64,000 nt of DNA from Plasmopara viticola. Lineage: Eukaryota; Oomycota; Peronosporomycetes; Peronosporales; Peronosporaceae. Made by a program: the position numbers and the translations under genes. Location of the stretch: contig MBPM02000012.1 in NCBI GenBank assembly GCA_001695595.3, positions 558,001 to 622,000 on the forward strand, written 5' to 3'. Shown in pieces: positions 8,427 through 19,549 of the stretch. The notes under the pieces are model-generated. The model worked only from the letters and a program-made list of their open reading frames with translations, made no database searches and had not been told where the DNA came from. The first letter of the stretch is position 1. Each line of letters begins with the position of its first letter.

Positions 8427-11400
8427 CTATTTCCTTTTTCTAACTTGTCTGATGTTCTTCTTTCTCGGGTTGCTAAAGCTCGTAGATTGCTGCTGGCCGG
8501 TCGACCAAAACTCGAGCACGCTTCCTTCGACGGTAATCGCTTCTTGTATGAAGACGACTCTGTTCCGTTGTAACCATAGGCTGGTGATACAGATACTGCA
8601 TAGAATTCGCCACATCTTCTCCCATTCCTTCCCGTACTTCCTTTCCCCATTCGGATGATCTTTGCTCAGTTTGGCCTTAATTACCCTCGACAATTCTGGT
8701 GCTTTCCTGCTGGCGCACGCTTGCGGGAATCTGTCCATTTGCTGGAGTTTCCATTGCTCGCCCGTCCAATGACACACTAGTTTCTGCCAACATGCTTGAG
8801 TACATGGACAGTTCCAAAATATGTGCTCGAGCGTCTCCTTTTGTCCGTGACAGCACTGTACTTTGCGACAGCTGTCGTCCAGCCGCCGGCCTTCGTAATA
8901 CAGATTGAGCTGCTGTAGTACTATTCGATAGCTGACCCAAACTTGGTACGCGGTGAGCTCATTGTTGTGAGCCCATAGCTGCTTGGGTGTTTGGGTCATT
9001 GCTGCTGCTTGCCAGGTACTCGTTCGCACTGCTTCCCGCAACCGGGTGACTGTGGTGTCCATTTTGGATACCTTCTCCTCTATATCTTTTGAACGCCTGC
9101 TTCTTGATCACTGCTAACACACCACGGTTTGCCGTCTCATCCGGTACAGTCCATGGAAAGCCATGAAGTGTCGGGTGTGCCATGAAAACAATGTTTCCAT
9201 CTCGCTCATGCCGTCGGAGTTTATGAATGTCCTCCATCGTGCTTGAGTCTGCCTTAATCGTGCTGCTGATGGTCCAGTGAACCCCGTCGGGCTGCTGTTC
9301 CAGCTCGAACTCCGAGATTCTTTGTCCTGTCTGACTGATTACCCGGATGCTGCCCCCTGCGAGGATCACCCGCTTGTACTTATTCCGAAGTTGTGGTTGA
9401 TGCCGCATGGTCGCCTCGGTCCCGGTTCGCAAGGTATCTCCTACTGCCAAATGGGGGCTTCTGCTGAGGATGGCTATACTCCATCTGCGCAGTTTTGGTT
9501 GATGATGACCAATGTTCGTCGAGTATGGTATGTGCATCATATACGATCGATCGCTCCTTCTTAAGATATGGAGCTCCTCCAGCGTGCAGCTCACGATTCT
9601 ATCGTATTTCCTGCTCGTTAACATCGCTCCGGTCTCATCTATAATGGCTGGGTTATCGTTCCAGTGATAGGCGGGCCAAAACGTCTCTTCCTCTGGTGTT
9701 CTCATCCGCATCAACTCAGAAAGGGTTCCTTAAGTACTATGTGCCATTCCCCGTCCTTCGTCCAGCTCGCCGCTGATGCTGCTATTTCTTTCAGCCGATG
9801 TCGCCGCTGCAGGATGGTTGCTACTTCTTCTTCCTCCGGCACTAGCCAGCTTCCGATGAGCTGTTGCAGGGTATCACCCGGTGTGTTTGTCCTGCTGCCT
9901 TGGTTGTGTCTGCTTTCCTGTCGTGGTGAGACTCCACTCGTCCAGGGCTGGATTGTTCCACGAAAAGCTCACGCTCTCCATGTTGCGTAGTAGGTGTCGT
10001 GCCGTTGTACTAGCCACTGAATGGCATGCTTCGCTCGTTGAGTTTTGCACGCAATCTCGATTGATGCTAGGCCGACACCTCCTGCCTGCTTCGGTGTAAA
10101 CAGAAGCCCCGGATTCACTTTGTGTCGGCTTGTAGCTATACTCGTTGAATGCTGCCAGAGGAACTGCTTTTGGATGTTGCGTAACTGCTTGGCTGCCCAC
10201 TGCGGCATCTCAAAGGCTGCCGCTGTAAAAAGAATAGACGGCAACATGATGACGTTGAGGAGGACAATCCGATTCTCGACGCTGTTTGAAACTTGCGCCG
10301 CTGTTGCCAGTCTTTTTTGCACTGTGCGAATGCGGGCAGCCCAGTTCGGATCCGTGAGCGGTCCGGTGCCTACTTGATAGCCTAGGTATCGCACAGTTTC
10401 CCCACCTGGTAACACTGGTATTCCGTGTATTTCTTTCATCTCCCATGCTGTGTTGAGAAAAATGGCCTTGCTCTTTGTCGGTTGCGCTTGGAGGCCTGAT
10501 AGTTCTCCAAATCGTGGGACCAGTGCCATTACGCGGGGGAGTTGATGCGCTTCTTGAAGGAAGACGGTTGAGTCATCAACGAACGCCGAAAACTTGTGCA
10601 TCTTCCCTCTAGTTCCTGGCACATGGATTCCTTCTGTATGGTCGTCCTGCTGACCTCAGCTGCGAGAATAAAAAGCAGGGGGGCTAATGGGCAGCCTTGA
10701 CGGATGCCTGATACCACCTCCTGCGGTTCTGATAGCTCCCCGTTGACTAGAAATGGCGCCGTGGTTATCATGCAGCTTCCTCAGTATCCGCACAAACATC
10801 GGCGAAAATTCAAAACGAAGGAGTACGAGAAACAAAAATTCTCGTGCGACCGTATCATAAGCCTTCTTGAAATCCAGCAGCAAGATTACTCTACTTGATG
10901 CTGCTGCAAGCTCTGGTTTTGCCTTCGCTGTGGCAAGGATAGCGAGCATCATTATCACGGATTTCATCATTTGGCGTCCGTGGACGAACCCTTGCTGCGA
11001 TGACCCGATAGCTTTGCCCATGACTCGCTGAGCTCGGGCGGCCATTACTTTGGTAACTCTTTTGTACGCGGTTTGGAGTAGCGAGATCGGACGATAGTCC
11101 ATCGCATCATCCGAATCGCCATTCTTCTTGAGGGGAATGATGAGAGCCTCCAGAAAGGATTGGGGTGGCTCACCTCCCTTGAGTAACTCGTTGCTGATAG
11201 ACGTGAGCGCTGGCACGAAGATGGACTGTGTGTCCACGAAGAAATCATTATTAAGACCATCTGCGCCCGCTGCTTTGTGCCGATTAAGGGCTGAAATTGC
11301 TTCCATGACCTCTAGCTCCACTACTGGATTCATGAGAAGGTTGTTGTCCTTTGGCGAAAGCTTCCGGTCCGAGTTCACGCTCGAGGTCAGCATCCGAAAC

Positions 11401-12866
11401 TTTGCTATGAATAGTGCCCAGTATCGGAGACCATTCCCTTGCAAATTTGGTCGCTAGGGTCATTCCACGCTGGAGTCCTGCACCATGAATGTGCCGGACA
11501 TTTGCAATAGTTTGATCACGCTCCCAATTTGACGCCCGCTTGAAAACCCACCGAAGGCGGTCTGTTGTCCGTTCTAATCGTTGGCCGAGATGGATGATAT
11601 GTTCAGCTCTTCGCTCTTCCATGGTGACCTCGAGCAGATCTTTTCTCGTGAGTAAGTGTACTCGACTCTTGACGTTTAATTTGTGCTTGAACGCCTTCCG
11701 CCTCTTCTTTTCTTGCTGGATGAGCCGGCGGATGCACGTTCCGCATTTCTGCACCGTGCTATCCCATGTTTGAACTGTCTCCTGTCGCCCAATGCCTTCC
11801 TCTACAAGGGCGTCCAGCAGCGCCTCTTGTACACGCTCTGGTTGAGATGATCGGATGGGGTATACAATCCCGCATTTCTTCGCAATGATTCTTTCTTGAG
11901 GCTGTGCTCCCGCTATATGCAACACTACTCGTTGGCGATCCGAAGGCGTGGAGGGTTCGAGGACTGATAACCACTGCACTCTGGCCGTCCACGTATCCGG
12001 TACATAAAATTGGTCTAATCTGTTTGCTGTCTCGGCCCCCACTACGTGAAATACTCCGTATTTTCCATTTGGTCTGCTCCATCTTCCGTTTGCCCCGCAA
12101 GGGTGCAGGCGTCTGGTAGAGCCACGCTTTCCACACGCCCAGTTCGTTTGCCTCCGAGCTTATCTAACACTGGACTGAGGACGCGATTAAAATTACCTGC
12201 CAGGATAGTCTCCCGATCTTCCCACGGCCATAATTGTAGTTACCTATAGAATAGCTCTCGTTCTTGGTGGCTATTCGGAGCGTAGACGTTGACAAGAGTT
12301 CGTTCTCGTAGCTTGATCGCGATGACCCTCCGCGTCCACCGATCTTGAAGCCACGTTAAAACCTAATCCGCTCTGCTGGGATGTAAAAGGATAGCTACAC
12401 CTCCCGCTTTGGTGTTGGCGATGCTCCAATACGACAACTGATTGCTGTCTTTGTGGTACTGTTGACCCCATAGACGTCTCCAGTCCAATTGTAATTTCTC
12501 TACTTCTGCTACTGTGCTGACATGCGTTTCTTGGATCATCCACACGAGAGGAGCTTCTTGGCGGGGTGTTCTCCTCCAGGCTTCCATCCGGCGCATTCTG
12601 TTTTCGTTCACAAAACCACGGACGTTCTGAGTCTCCAATCTCCACTGATTGTTTGATCGTGCCCGTCTGCGCCTCGTCTTTTCCACTGGCGTACGATCTT
12701 GCATATGTACATGACGTCCATAGACGTCACCTGTAGCTCCATTATTCATACTCATTGGGGCTACAGCTGTGAGCTCTGGGCTGCCTTTAATACTCCTGTT
12801 CCCACTCTCTTCCGTCGCGCTCCACAGCGTCAGAGAAGAAGCAGGCAACTTTCCCCCAGTCTTCAT
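8427..12866 (-). pseudogene. LINE ORF2: endonuclease / reverse transcriptase, broken
   Basis: ORF2 is spread over several frames. The endonuclease (about 12700-11900) shows NVRGF, IQETHV and TKAGGVAILL. The usual GDFN reads GNFN (about 12200), and stops lie near 12360 and 12244. The reverse transcriptase (about 11444-10400) shows [36 protein letters not shown] and the catalytic FVDD (Asp pair at 10572-10577). Frame changes fall near 10690 and 10600. The C-terminal part (about 9062-8427) has a zf-RVT motif of the form CC..H..ETLEHIFWNC. ORF2 would encode target-primed reverse transcription, but this copy cannot make an intact protein. Confidence 0.9.
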
Positions 12867-13132
12867 TGCGGCGGGATGCCGAACAAGCTTCTCGATATCC
12901 TTCGTTCATGTCGAGCGCGCGCAAGTGCCGCATCAACTTGGAGATGCAGCTATAATCTTGCTCCTCTTCGCTTCTGTGAGTACGCAAAACTCCTTCTCGT
13001 AGATGACGGCGCACAGTAAATGTTTCGCTAGACGTAATTTGTTTGTAATGTCGCACAGCTTAAGGATGTGATCTTTCCATAGTTCTTGCTCCGCATGCGT
13101 ATTCAGTCGTCACTGTTGTCAATGAGAAGGGC

Positions 13133-16100
13133 TTAATGTTGCGGAAGCGGCCTCGTTAGTTTGGCCATCCATTCGTCAATCCATTTCCTGGTTAAGCTGT
13201 CGGTTGTCTGACTTCGGTAAGCTTCCAGACGGCCGTGCATACATTCGTATCTCCAGGATGCTGTCCAGACCTCGAGTATTTGATCTCCCAACGAATTTAG
13301 CACTTTTTCAGGGAAATCGAAGAGTTGACACATAAGGACTAGTTGGACAGGTTCCCGTTGTGCAGTGTATCGCCACTCCTGCACCGTACTCGTTATCAGC
13401 GGAAATGGTGCCGTTGCTGTTGTCGGCCACACTTCGCCTAACTTCTTCCAGCGTTCTGCAAAGTTTGTAGAGATGCATCGCTCCTGGTCCGCCTTGCTTG
13501 CACCCGACATCGGCTCATCGGTCATAGGCTCCGCAGTCGACGATGAGTGCTCCGTCTTGGACTTCATGATATGGCGGATGCGTTCCGCTTCCGTTGAAGT
13601 CAGAGTGTGCGGCCGCTTAGATGCTTTGTTGTTGTTGTCTCTGTTGTCTTGCTTGACATGGCTTGTCGTCCCTCGAACGTGCATTAGCCCATGCGCGAAA
13701 TTGACGCTGGACAGCCTGTGTGACGAATAGAAATCCCCGTCTTGACCAGGCCCCGGAGAGATGTGCAGATCGCGTTCTTCCTGCTGAGCTTTAGCTCCCC
13801 CTGCTTGCCATCGTCGCAGCGTTTCATGCGGGAACTGATAATGGTTCATGAGAGCTGCTATCTCGTCGGAGGCCTCGGCAGACAAGTCCATCACCCGCAA
13901 TTGCTCTCTTTCGGGAAGTGAAAGTCGAGACGCGGTGTTGACTAGGAACGATAACAGTTCAATGTACCGTGTTGGATCCGCCTGTTCTAAGACGAGATGG
14001 ATGTCACACTTAAGGTCGTGCGAGATCATCATTCCACCGAGCTTGCTTCGAAGCTCGGCGATGTTGCCGTCCCATTGCGAGTGACCCCATCCTTCCCGAG
14101 AGAGATCCCTGGCTTGGACGTCCTCGCTTTAACCTGGTGCTTGAGCTTCACTTAACGGCCTTATGGCTGCTGCATCAGCTGGCGTCGGCTGCTTTACAAC
14201 CTGCTCCTTTTATTAATGAACGCCAAGAATGGTCGCCCCAATGCCTAATGACTAGTGGCGACGAATCCCCTCGCATGTTTGCCGGACGAATGAGAGCAGT
14301 GCATTTTTCTACTTGTAGCGGAATGTGCTGTCCGATTTCAACCGTCTCCTTCCACGCTGAGTTGTGCTTGGTTTGAACATTGAACAATACCACTGCTTCT
14401 TTTGATCTGTATTGTATGCCAAGACAAATATTTCACGCTGCAGAAAGTTGGCCGCCATTGCCAATAGCTCACTGCACCCCCAATTGTACCTTGGGATAAC
14501 CGCCTCTCGGTCAGACGGTGAAGCGGCGTACTCCTTCAAATACTTCCTAAATTGCTTAGTAGATTCCTGTGGGTCCATGCCTTCCCAGCCACGCTGGACG
14601 TTGACGAGCGTTGTTGTGCGCACGTAATGATTAAACTGCTCTTGTAAATGCAGTTGACCGGTCCTATATATTCCTTGCTTCAAGCTCCGAGTTATCGCTT
14701 CCAGACTGTCATTTTGAGATGCCAAGTCATTGTCCACAAGAGCTTGGGCTAGCGCCATCGCCATACAATTGCCTGTGGCTGGGGTAGTCACTTGACAGGG
14801 AGCTAGAGTGGTTTCTATCTCGGAAAAAGTTTTTGGCTCTTCCCCAGAGTATCTTTCTGGTTGCGCCGGCTTGCCCAAAGGCTGCGCGGCCTGCTTAATT
14901 GCTGTTCTTAGAGCCCTTCGCTCCCGAACCTTTTGCCCCATCAGTTGGGACCCTGTAAGGAGCTTCGGAGGTTTCACCTGCACGAGATGCAGCTTCGCTT
15001 TCATCGCTGGAGTTATCTGTACTGGTGCTTTTTCCTCCAGGTCGTCATCCGAAGGAATGTCAATGGGCTCAGTACTCCGGGGTCGACGGTCAAAATGATT
15101 CTCAACCACTTCGTCATCGTCATCGTCATCACCTGCAAGCACGTCGAACCTGGACCGGTCGACTTGCACCTTTTGCGAAAGAGCAGCTGCTTGAGCATAA
15201 AGCGTCCTGCCCTTCCGCAGTGGAGTCGTTATCCATTTCTTTTTCGGTTCCGGTTGCACTGGCGTCTTTTGCGTCGAGTGATCCTGGTGTAATGCTCCGG
15301 GTGACCCCGGGGCTGCTGTTTCTGGTTGCCGTCCACAGGGTGAGAGCTTCTGCGCGGTCGAGCTGGTGCCATCGCTGCTTGGGCTGCTTTCTGCGCGTCC
15401 TGTTGCAGCTCTAGCCGCTTCTTTGTTACCTCTTTTTCTTCATCTGGACTAGCAAAAGGTTTCATTCTATCTTCCAGCTCGGCAACTTCTTTATCGAGGG
15501 CCACCCGGCTTCCTGATCCAAGAAGCTGGGTGTCAGTGTAATTGCATCTTACCATGGGATGGCCCAGGTTTCCGCATCTTAGACATTGCAGTCTTTGTCT
15601 CATATGAGGGTGCCGCAGCACCAGCGTCCTGCCGTACCACATGATTCTCACTATACCCCGGAGAAAATCAGGGCATTCGGTGGAGTGCACTGTTAGCCTC
15701 CATATTGTCGAAGTTCTAGACTCCGGACGACATAGATCCATGTCCTCCAGGTCAAACTTGGTTGTAATTTGTCGCTGCAGGTACGCCGACAACAGGCCCA
15801 AATCCGCAAAGCGCGTAACATTATGTATGTCCATCTCGTATTTACGCTGTTGCGTCAACCTCGTTCCCTCTCTTCTGAGCTGACGAGCCCACACCGAGCC
15901 GGAGTCAGACTGGTGTGGGTTGGCAAGACGGTACACGATCCTGTTGATGGGAACCGGCACATGCTGGAATTGCCTCGCCGTCGCCCGACCAAAAAAGAAA
16001 AAATGCACACTGCGTGTGACATGGTTGTAGCTGATCGTTTTGACCAAGCTCAACAACTTACGCAGCTCCGGCGTGTTAGCACGTAACTCTTAAATCGCGA

Positions 16101-17280
16101 CGCGGATATCTTCTTGAATCGTGCGCGTTTGTTGTCGACACGACCGGATCGTTGTCCATCCACGAAGCTGAAGCTGAAGTTCACCTTCAACCTGGCTTTG
16201 GATGGTCCGGTGGAGCCGCAGCCGTTCTAGCGAGTCTAGCACACTCTTGAGCAATGCCGGAGCCCGTCGACACACTATACTTCCTTCCACTAGGCCTCCA
16301 ATGATTTTCCATTCATCCTTCGTGCCAGGTCGTAGTCCGTATCCCACTGTCGCAGCAGCCGGCTGCGTACAGATTGCCCGAAGCGCCCCTATTTCAGTCG
16401 GTGAGTAGACTGCCGGGTTGAACATGAAGTCTTGGTAATACAAGACTTCGTCTGTGGTTCCGTTTTCGTTTGAGGCCGATCGTCGGTCGCCTTTCACCTT
16501 CGCTGCCCACTGGTAGTCGTCGCCCACTTGATCTTGCTTATCATCCTATGCAAGATTGTTTTGAACGGCCAGGACGTGTTGTAGAGATCTTGCGTTGCTG
16601 CTTGAGCCTGGCGTTCCCATTCTTTGTACGATCCGCTCCCCACTACGCAGAGCTCCTTGAACAGCTTGCACAAGAGCACTTTTTCATCTCCTTTTAACTT
16701 TGGGTAGCGCTGCCCACTGGGAATCAAGTCCCTATCTACCGAGACTTTGTCATGCGCAATGCGGTACAAATCTCCAATCTTTATTTTCCAAGACAAGCGT
16801 GGTAGCTCTTCCGGAAAGCATTTCATCTCGGCCACTACCGCGTCAAACATTTCGTATGGTTGGACATCGGTCGTGTCAGCTCGAGCTGGCGGCGTCTCTC
16901 ATCTGCGTCGCCGCTCTATGCTGCTTTGTTCCGTTTGACGCGTTTGGTTGATGCACCGACGGGTTAGTCTCAATCTTCACATTTGCATCTGCTGTTGGGC
17001 TGTCGACGACTGAAGCTTTAGATTTTCCAAGCCCTGGTCCTTCTTTATCGTCGTCTGGTCCTTCCGACATATGTTGGGCCTCGCCAGCGAACAAATCTTG
17101 GCTCGGGCCGTTGTCACTATTCCCCCCGCATTCTGCTGTTGTCGGGGCACCTCCTGTCCCGGTTGCCAGGTCTGGCGGTTGTGGTGCGGGATCCGGTGGC
17201 TTTACCTTGCTCGGGTCCTTCGGAGCCCTCATAGAGCTCGAAGGTCGGGGGAAGGGGAAAGGACGCTGTACGCCCACCAA
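13133..17280 (-). pseudogene. LINE ORF1: nucleic-acid-binding protein with OTU-like domain, broken
   Basis: ORF1 runs through at least five open segments. The N-terminal segment (17280-16876) is Pro/Ser-rich and disordered, and its first ATG is at 17232. A middle part follows (16850-16090; frame change near 16515). The third segment (16056-15229) has a CCHC zinc knuckle of form CX2CX4HX4C (CLRCGNLGHPMVRC), typical of retroelement ORF1/gag proteins. The fourth (15259-14309) starts with an acidic linker and then the OTU-like domain. The last (14032-13133) has no domain I recognise. Segment overlaps of 15-35 bp point to single-base indels, not designed frameshifting. Confidence 0.8.
14185..14800 (-). 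pseudogene. OTU-like cysteine protease domain inside LINE ORF1
   Basis: The motif TPATGNCMAMALAQAL matches the OTU catalytic Cys block (D/T-G-N-C), with Cys at 14765-14767. About 110 residues later NWGCSELLAMAANFL..IFVL matches the second conserved OTU block. The His block is found only after a frame change near 14390 (PLVIRHWGDHSW, about 14245). OTU domains are deubiquitinase-like proteases and are known from a few LINE clades, such as Dualen/RandI. Its role in this element is not known. The frame change means this copy is inactive. Confidence 0.72.
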
Positions 17281-17380
17281 GTAGTCACTGGGTGGGAACT
17301 GCGTTCTCGAAATCTTTCGAACGCCGATAGCTGGTACAGGGCTGCCGGGGCTTTGCTCGGTGCGCTGCTAATTCGAAAGT

Positions 17381-17397
17381 GACAGCACGATATTTGT
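17381..17397 (+). repeat. Target-site duplication, 5' side of the LINE
   Basis: Exact copy of 8235-8251. To its right the sequence continues as in the unoccupied site at 27,8xx (reverse complement). Confidence 0.92.
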
Positions 17398-17537
17398 AAT
17401 CTTGCCCAGATTCCTGATCTTGATTAGCTTTCTGCCCAAACTACTGATTTCGATTAGCTTCCTGCCCAGATCGCTTACTAAATGAATTTCGTCTCGTAAA
17501 GGCGGGTGTTGGAATAGATAAGACCGGTAGGTACTGA

Positions 17538-17856
17538 GATTTAAGCTTTGGGAACCCACGCTCTAGATTAAGGTGTCTCTATCGCGGGATGCTGATAGCA
17601 ATCCGACCCATATTGAGACCAGATTCCGTACCCTCATTTCTATGGGGCTTTTTCGGTCAGTGGGGCGTCCCCAACGCAACCCTTTTATTACCCAATCGGG
17701 CGCGAGTTGGTAGGGGAGTCACACACTCGGGTGTGATGGCTCGTCCACTTTAGTGACCTATCTCCGGCTTCCTTAATTCGGATCCTATGGGTATCGAATA
17801 AGGTACCTCCCGGTCCTGGGTCGAAATGCTGACCGCTCGAGCCACAGGGTCGGTAC
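17538..17856 (-). mobile_element. tRNA-derived SINE
   Basis: A 319-bp segment is missing from the partner arm (27,6xx-27,7xx) and flanked by imperfect duplications, CCGGTAGGTACTGA (17524-17537) and CCGGAAGTACTGA (17857-17869). Read leftwards it begins with a tRNA-like head. An A-box-like TGTGGCTCGAGCGGTC lies at 17846-17831 and a B-box-like TTATTCGATACCC at 17801-17789, about the spacing of a pol III promoter. tRNA-derived SINEs are known from Phytophthora. The family is not identified here. Confidence 0.72.
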
Positions 17857-18613
17857 CCGGAAGTACTGAAGTGGCTCAGTCGTAATCCGTTTCAATAAAA
17901 AACAAATATTTCGACTTGGCCTTAATAACCTAGTAATACGATCCCGATAGGAAGCAAGACCGCGAGGAAAGATGGAGACAAATATATAATACAAACCTCC
18001 ATCCCAGCTTTAACGCGGACAATGGACACCATTTTGCCCCACCCAACCTTCAATAGCATAGTAGCTCTTTTTCAGCGATTCAATGTCCCTTATTGCACGG
18101 GAGGAAGCACTTCGATATTATGCCGCTTCATGTGGAAAGCGCTTGGACTATTTATAAATAGTCAAACACGGCGCAAAAATGTTTGCGTTCAAATTTCAGT
18201 AATAATCCTAAGTTTGCTGTGTAGGTGTTCCATTAGTTTCTTCCGCGAAAAACGATGTTATCACATCGATGACGCTGCATTTGATTTACCGCACGAAGAG
18301 CTGCCTTCTCTGACAACAATACAGGACATGAATTATGCAGGTAAATGCACTACTATCGCTTCTGCATTCAAAATGATTTTATGTTTCGGTCGTGACCTGT
18401 TATATTTGAAACTTATATTGCAGTACATCGGCCACTGTAGGAAACGATAAATGTGGGGTAGCGCAGTTACCAAGAGTATCTCGCAAGTATCATTGTTTTG
18501 TTCTCGACAAGGCGTCACATTGTCAAGTCATTTCTTCTTGATTGTCTACGGGTAATTGTGCCTCGACGCAATGCCTTGGACTACCACAAAATTACGTCAG
18601 CCTTCTTTACCTC

Positions 18614-18767
18614 TGTTGACATTACACCGCTGAATGCAAGTTGAACAGGCGGATGGCGTCACACATTTACGAATACATCTCAGTAAGTAGTTACATAATG
18701 GAAGCCGTTCATTGGCTTATATAAATAAATTCACTTCGGTTTTTGCTTTCTACTCAACCGATTAACA
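18614..18767 (+). repeat. Copia 5' LTR
   Basis: Begins TGTTGAC and ends ATTAACA, 154 bp, matching 22690-22836 at about 80% by eye. A TATATAAATAAA segment at about 18718 could be its TATA box. The divergence of the two LTRs shows the insertion is not recent. Confidence 0.85.
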
Positions 18768-18809
18768 GCCGCAACAAGCCTTCTCTCACAAGCAACGCCC
18801 TCGCCCACT

Positions 18810-19349
18810 ATGGCTAACAAGCGCACCAAAGTCCTCCTAGGAAGTGGTAACTATTACCACTGGGAGATTTACATAAGGATGACCCTGGCGCGGAAGGGTC
18901 TTTTGAGACGCATCATGGCCGTCAAGAAAGAGAGTGACGTCACGGAGGCGTGGCTAGTTAATGATACCAAGGCGCTAGGCATCATAGCTCAAGGCGTTAT
19001 GATCCAGCACCATACCAAGATCCAGTCGGCTACGCGCGCTATGGAGGCGTGGGGAACCCTCCACGAATTCCACATTTGCTCGACTCTTCACAGTCGTGTG
19101 GTGATGACTCGTCGACTACACGAGTTCAAGATGGAAAGTGGAACAAGCATGGCAGAGCATCTGGACTCTTTTGACGAGCTACTGGTGGGACTTCAGACTA
19201 CAGAAGAGCCAATTGATGATTCACGCCAGCTGGTGGTACTTCTCAGCAGTTTACCTTCGGAGTATAACTTGATTTCGTCAATTGTGGAAAATGCGAGAGA
19301 CATTACGTTGGTTAAAGTCAAGAAGGAGCTGCTTAAAGAATCACAGTAA
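18810..19349 (+). pseudogene. Copia gag (UBN2-like)
   Basis: A 179-codon frame starts MANKRTKVLLGSGNYYHWEI and has the layout of copia gag polyproteins: an N-terminal GxNYxxW segment, an 'AMEAWGTLHEF' helix and a 'LLSSLPSEYN' block. It ends at a stop before any CCHC zinc knuckle. A basic stretch continues in another frame (19350-19470). The capsid-like part is intact, but the gag-pol connection is lost. Confidence 0.8.
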
Positions 19350-19549
19350 GTGCAGAGGAAAGAAGCAACGAAGAAAGCTTTTCGCTCAAATGGAAATGCT
19401 TGAAGATTCAAAGATGGACGGGACAATGGATGGAAGGGTGGTCCTCCGCGCCATAACGGACTGTGAGCAATGAAGCGGAACTGCTCGGTCGGTAAAAGGG
19501 TTTAAGTTTCAACAGCGACGATACGGTGTTTGCTGTTGGTGAAGGAAAG

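Larger units (their letters stand above)
8252..17380 (-). mobile_element. Non-LTR (LINE) retrotransposon with APE, RT and OTU-like domain
   Basis: The 9.13-kb element lies between exact 17-bp target duplications and is transcribed leftwards. ORF1 (about 17280-13133) carries a zinc knuckle and an OTU-protease-like domain. ORF2 (about 12866-8427) carries an apurinic-type endonuclease, a reverse transcriptase and a C-terminal zf-RVT zinc-binding motif. This order is typical of L1/Tx1-type elements. Several frameshifts and stops show it is now inactive, but it is full length. The base composition (near 50% GC) contrasts with the AT-rich flanks. There is no poly(A) tail at the 3' end (left). Confidence 0.93.
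17381..18613 (+). repeat. Second inverted duplication, left arm (part between LINE and copia)
   Basis: Reverse complement of about 27010-27826, apart from the SINE at 17538-17856. It shares repeated 'cctgcccagatcgct', 'ggcgggtgttgg', the palindrome GACTATTTATAAATAGTC (18146-18163; partner 27424-27441) and 'ctacgggtaattgtgcctc'. The left arm continues before the LINE (about 8115-8251) and after the copia element (22842-23250). A 142-codon frame at 18022-18450 is not kept in the partner arm and is not called as a gene. Confidence 0.85.

Noticed and set aside
13133..17280. Programmed frameshifting to explain the broken LINE ORF1
   Set aside because: There are several frame changes plus in-frame stops at different places, with no common slippery sequence; decay is simpler.
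18022..18450. 142-codon frame right of the SINE
   Set aside because: The partner arm (about 27150-27560) breaks it with several indels and stops, and I recognise no domain.
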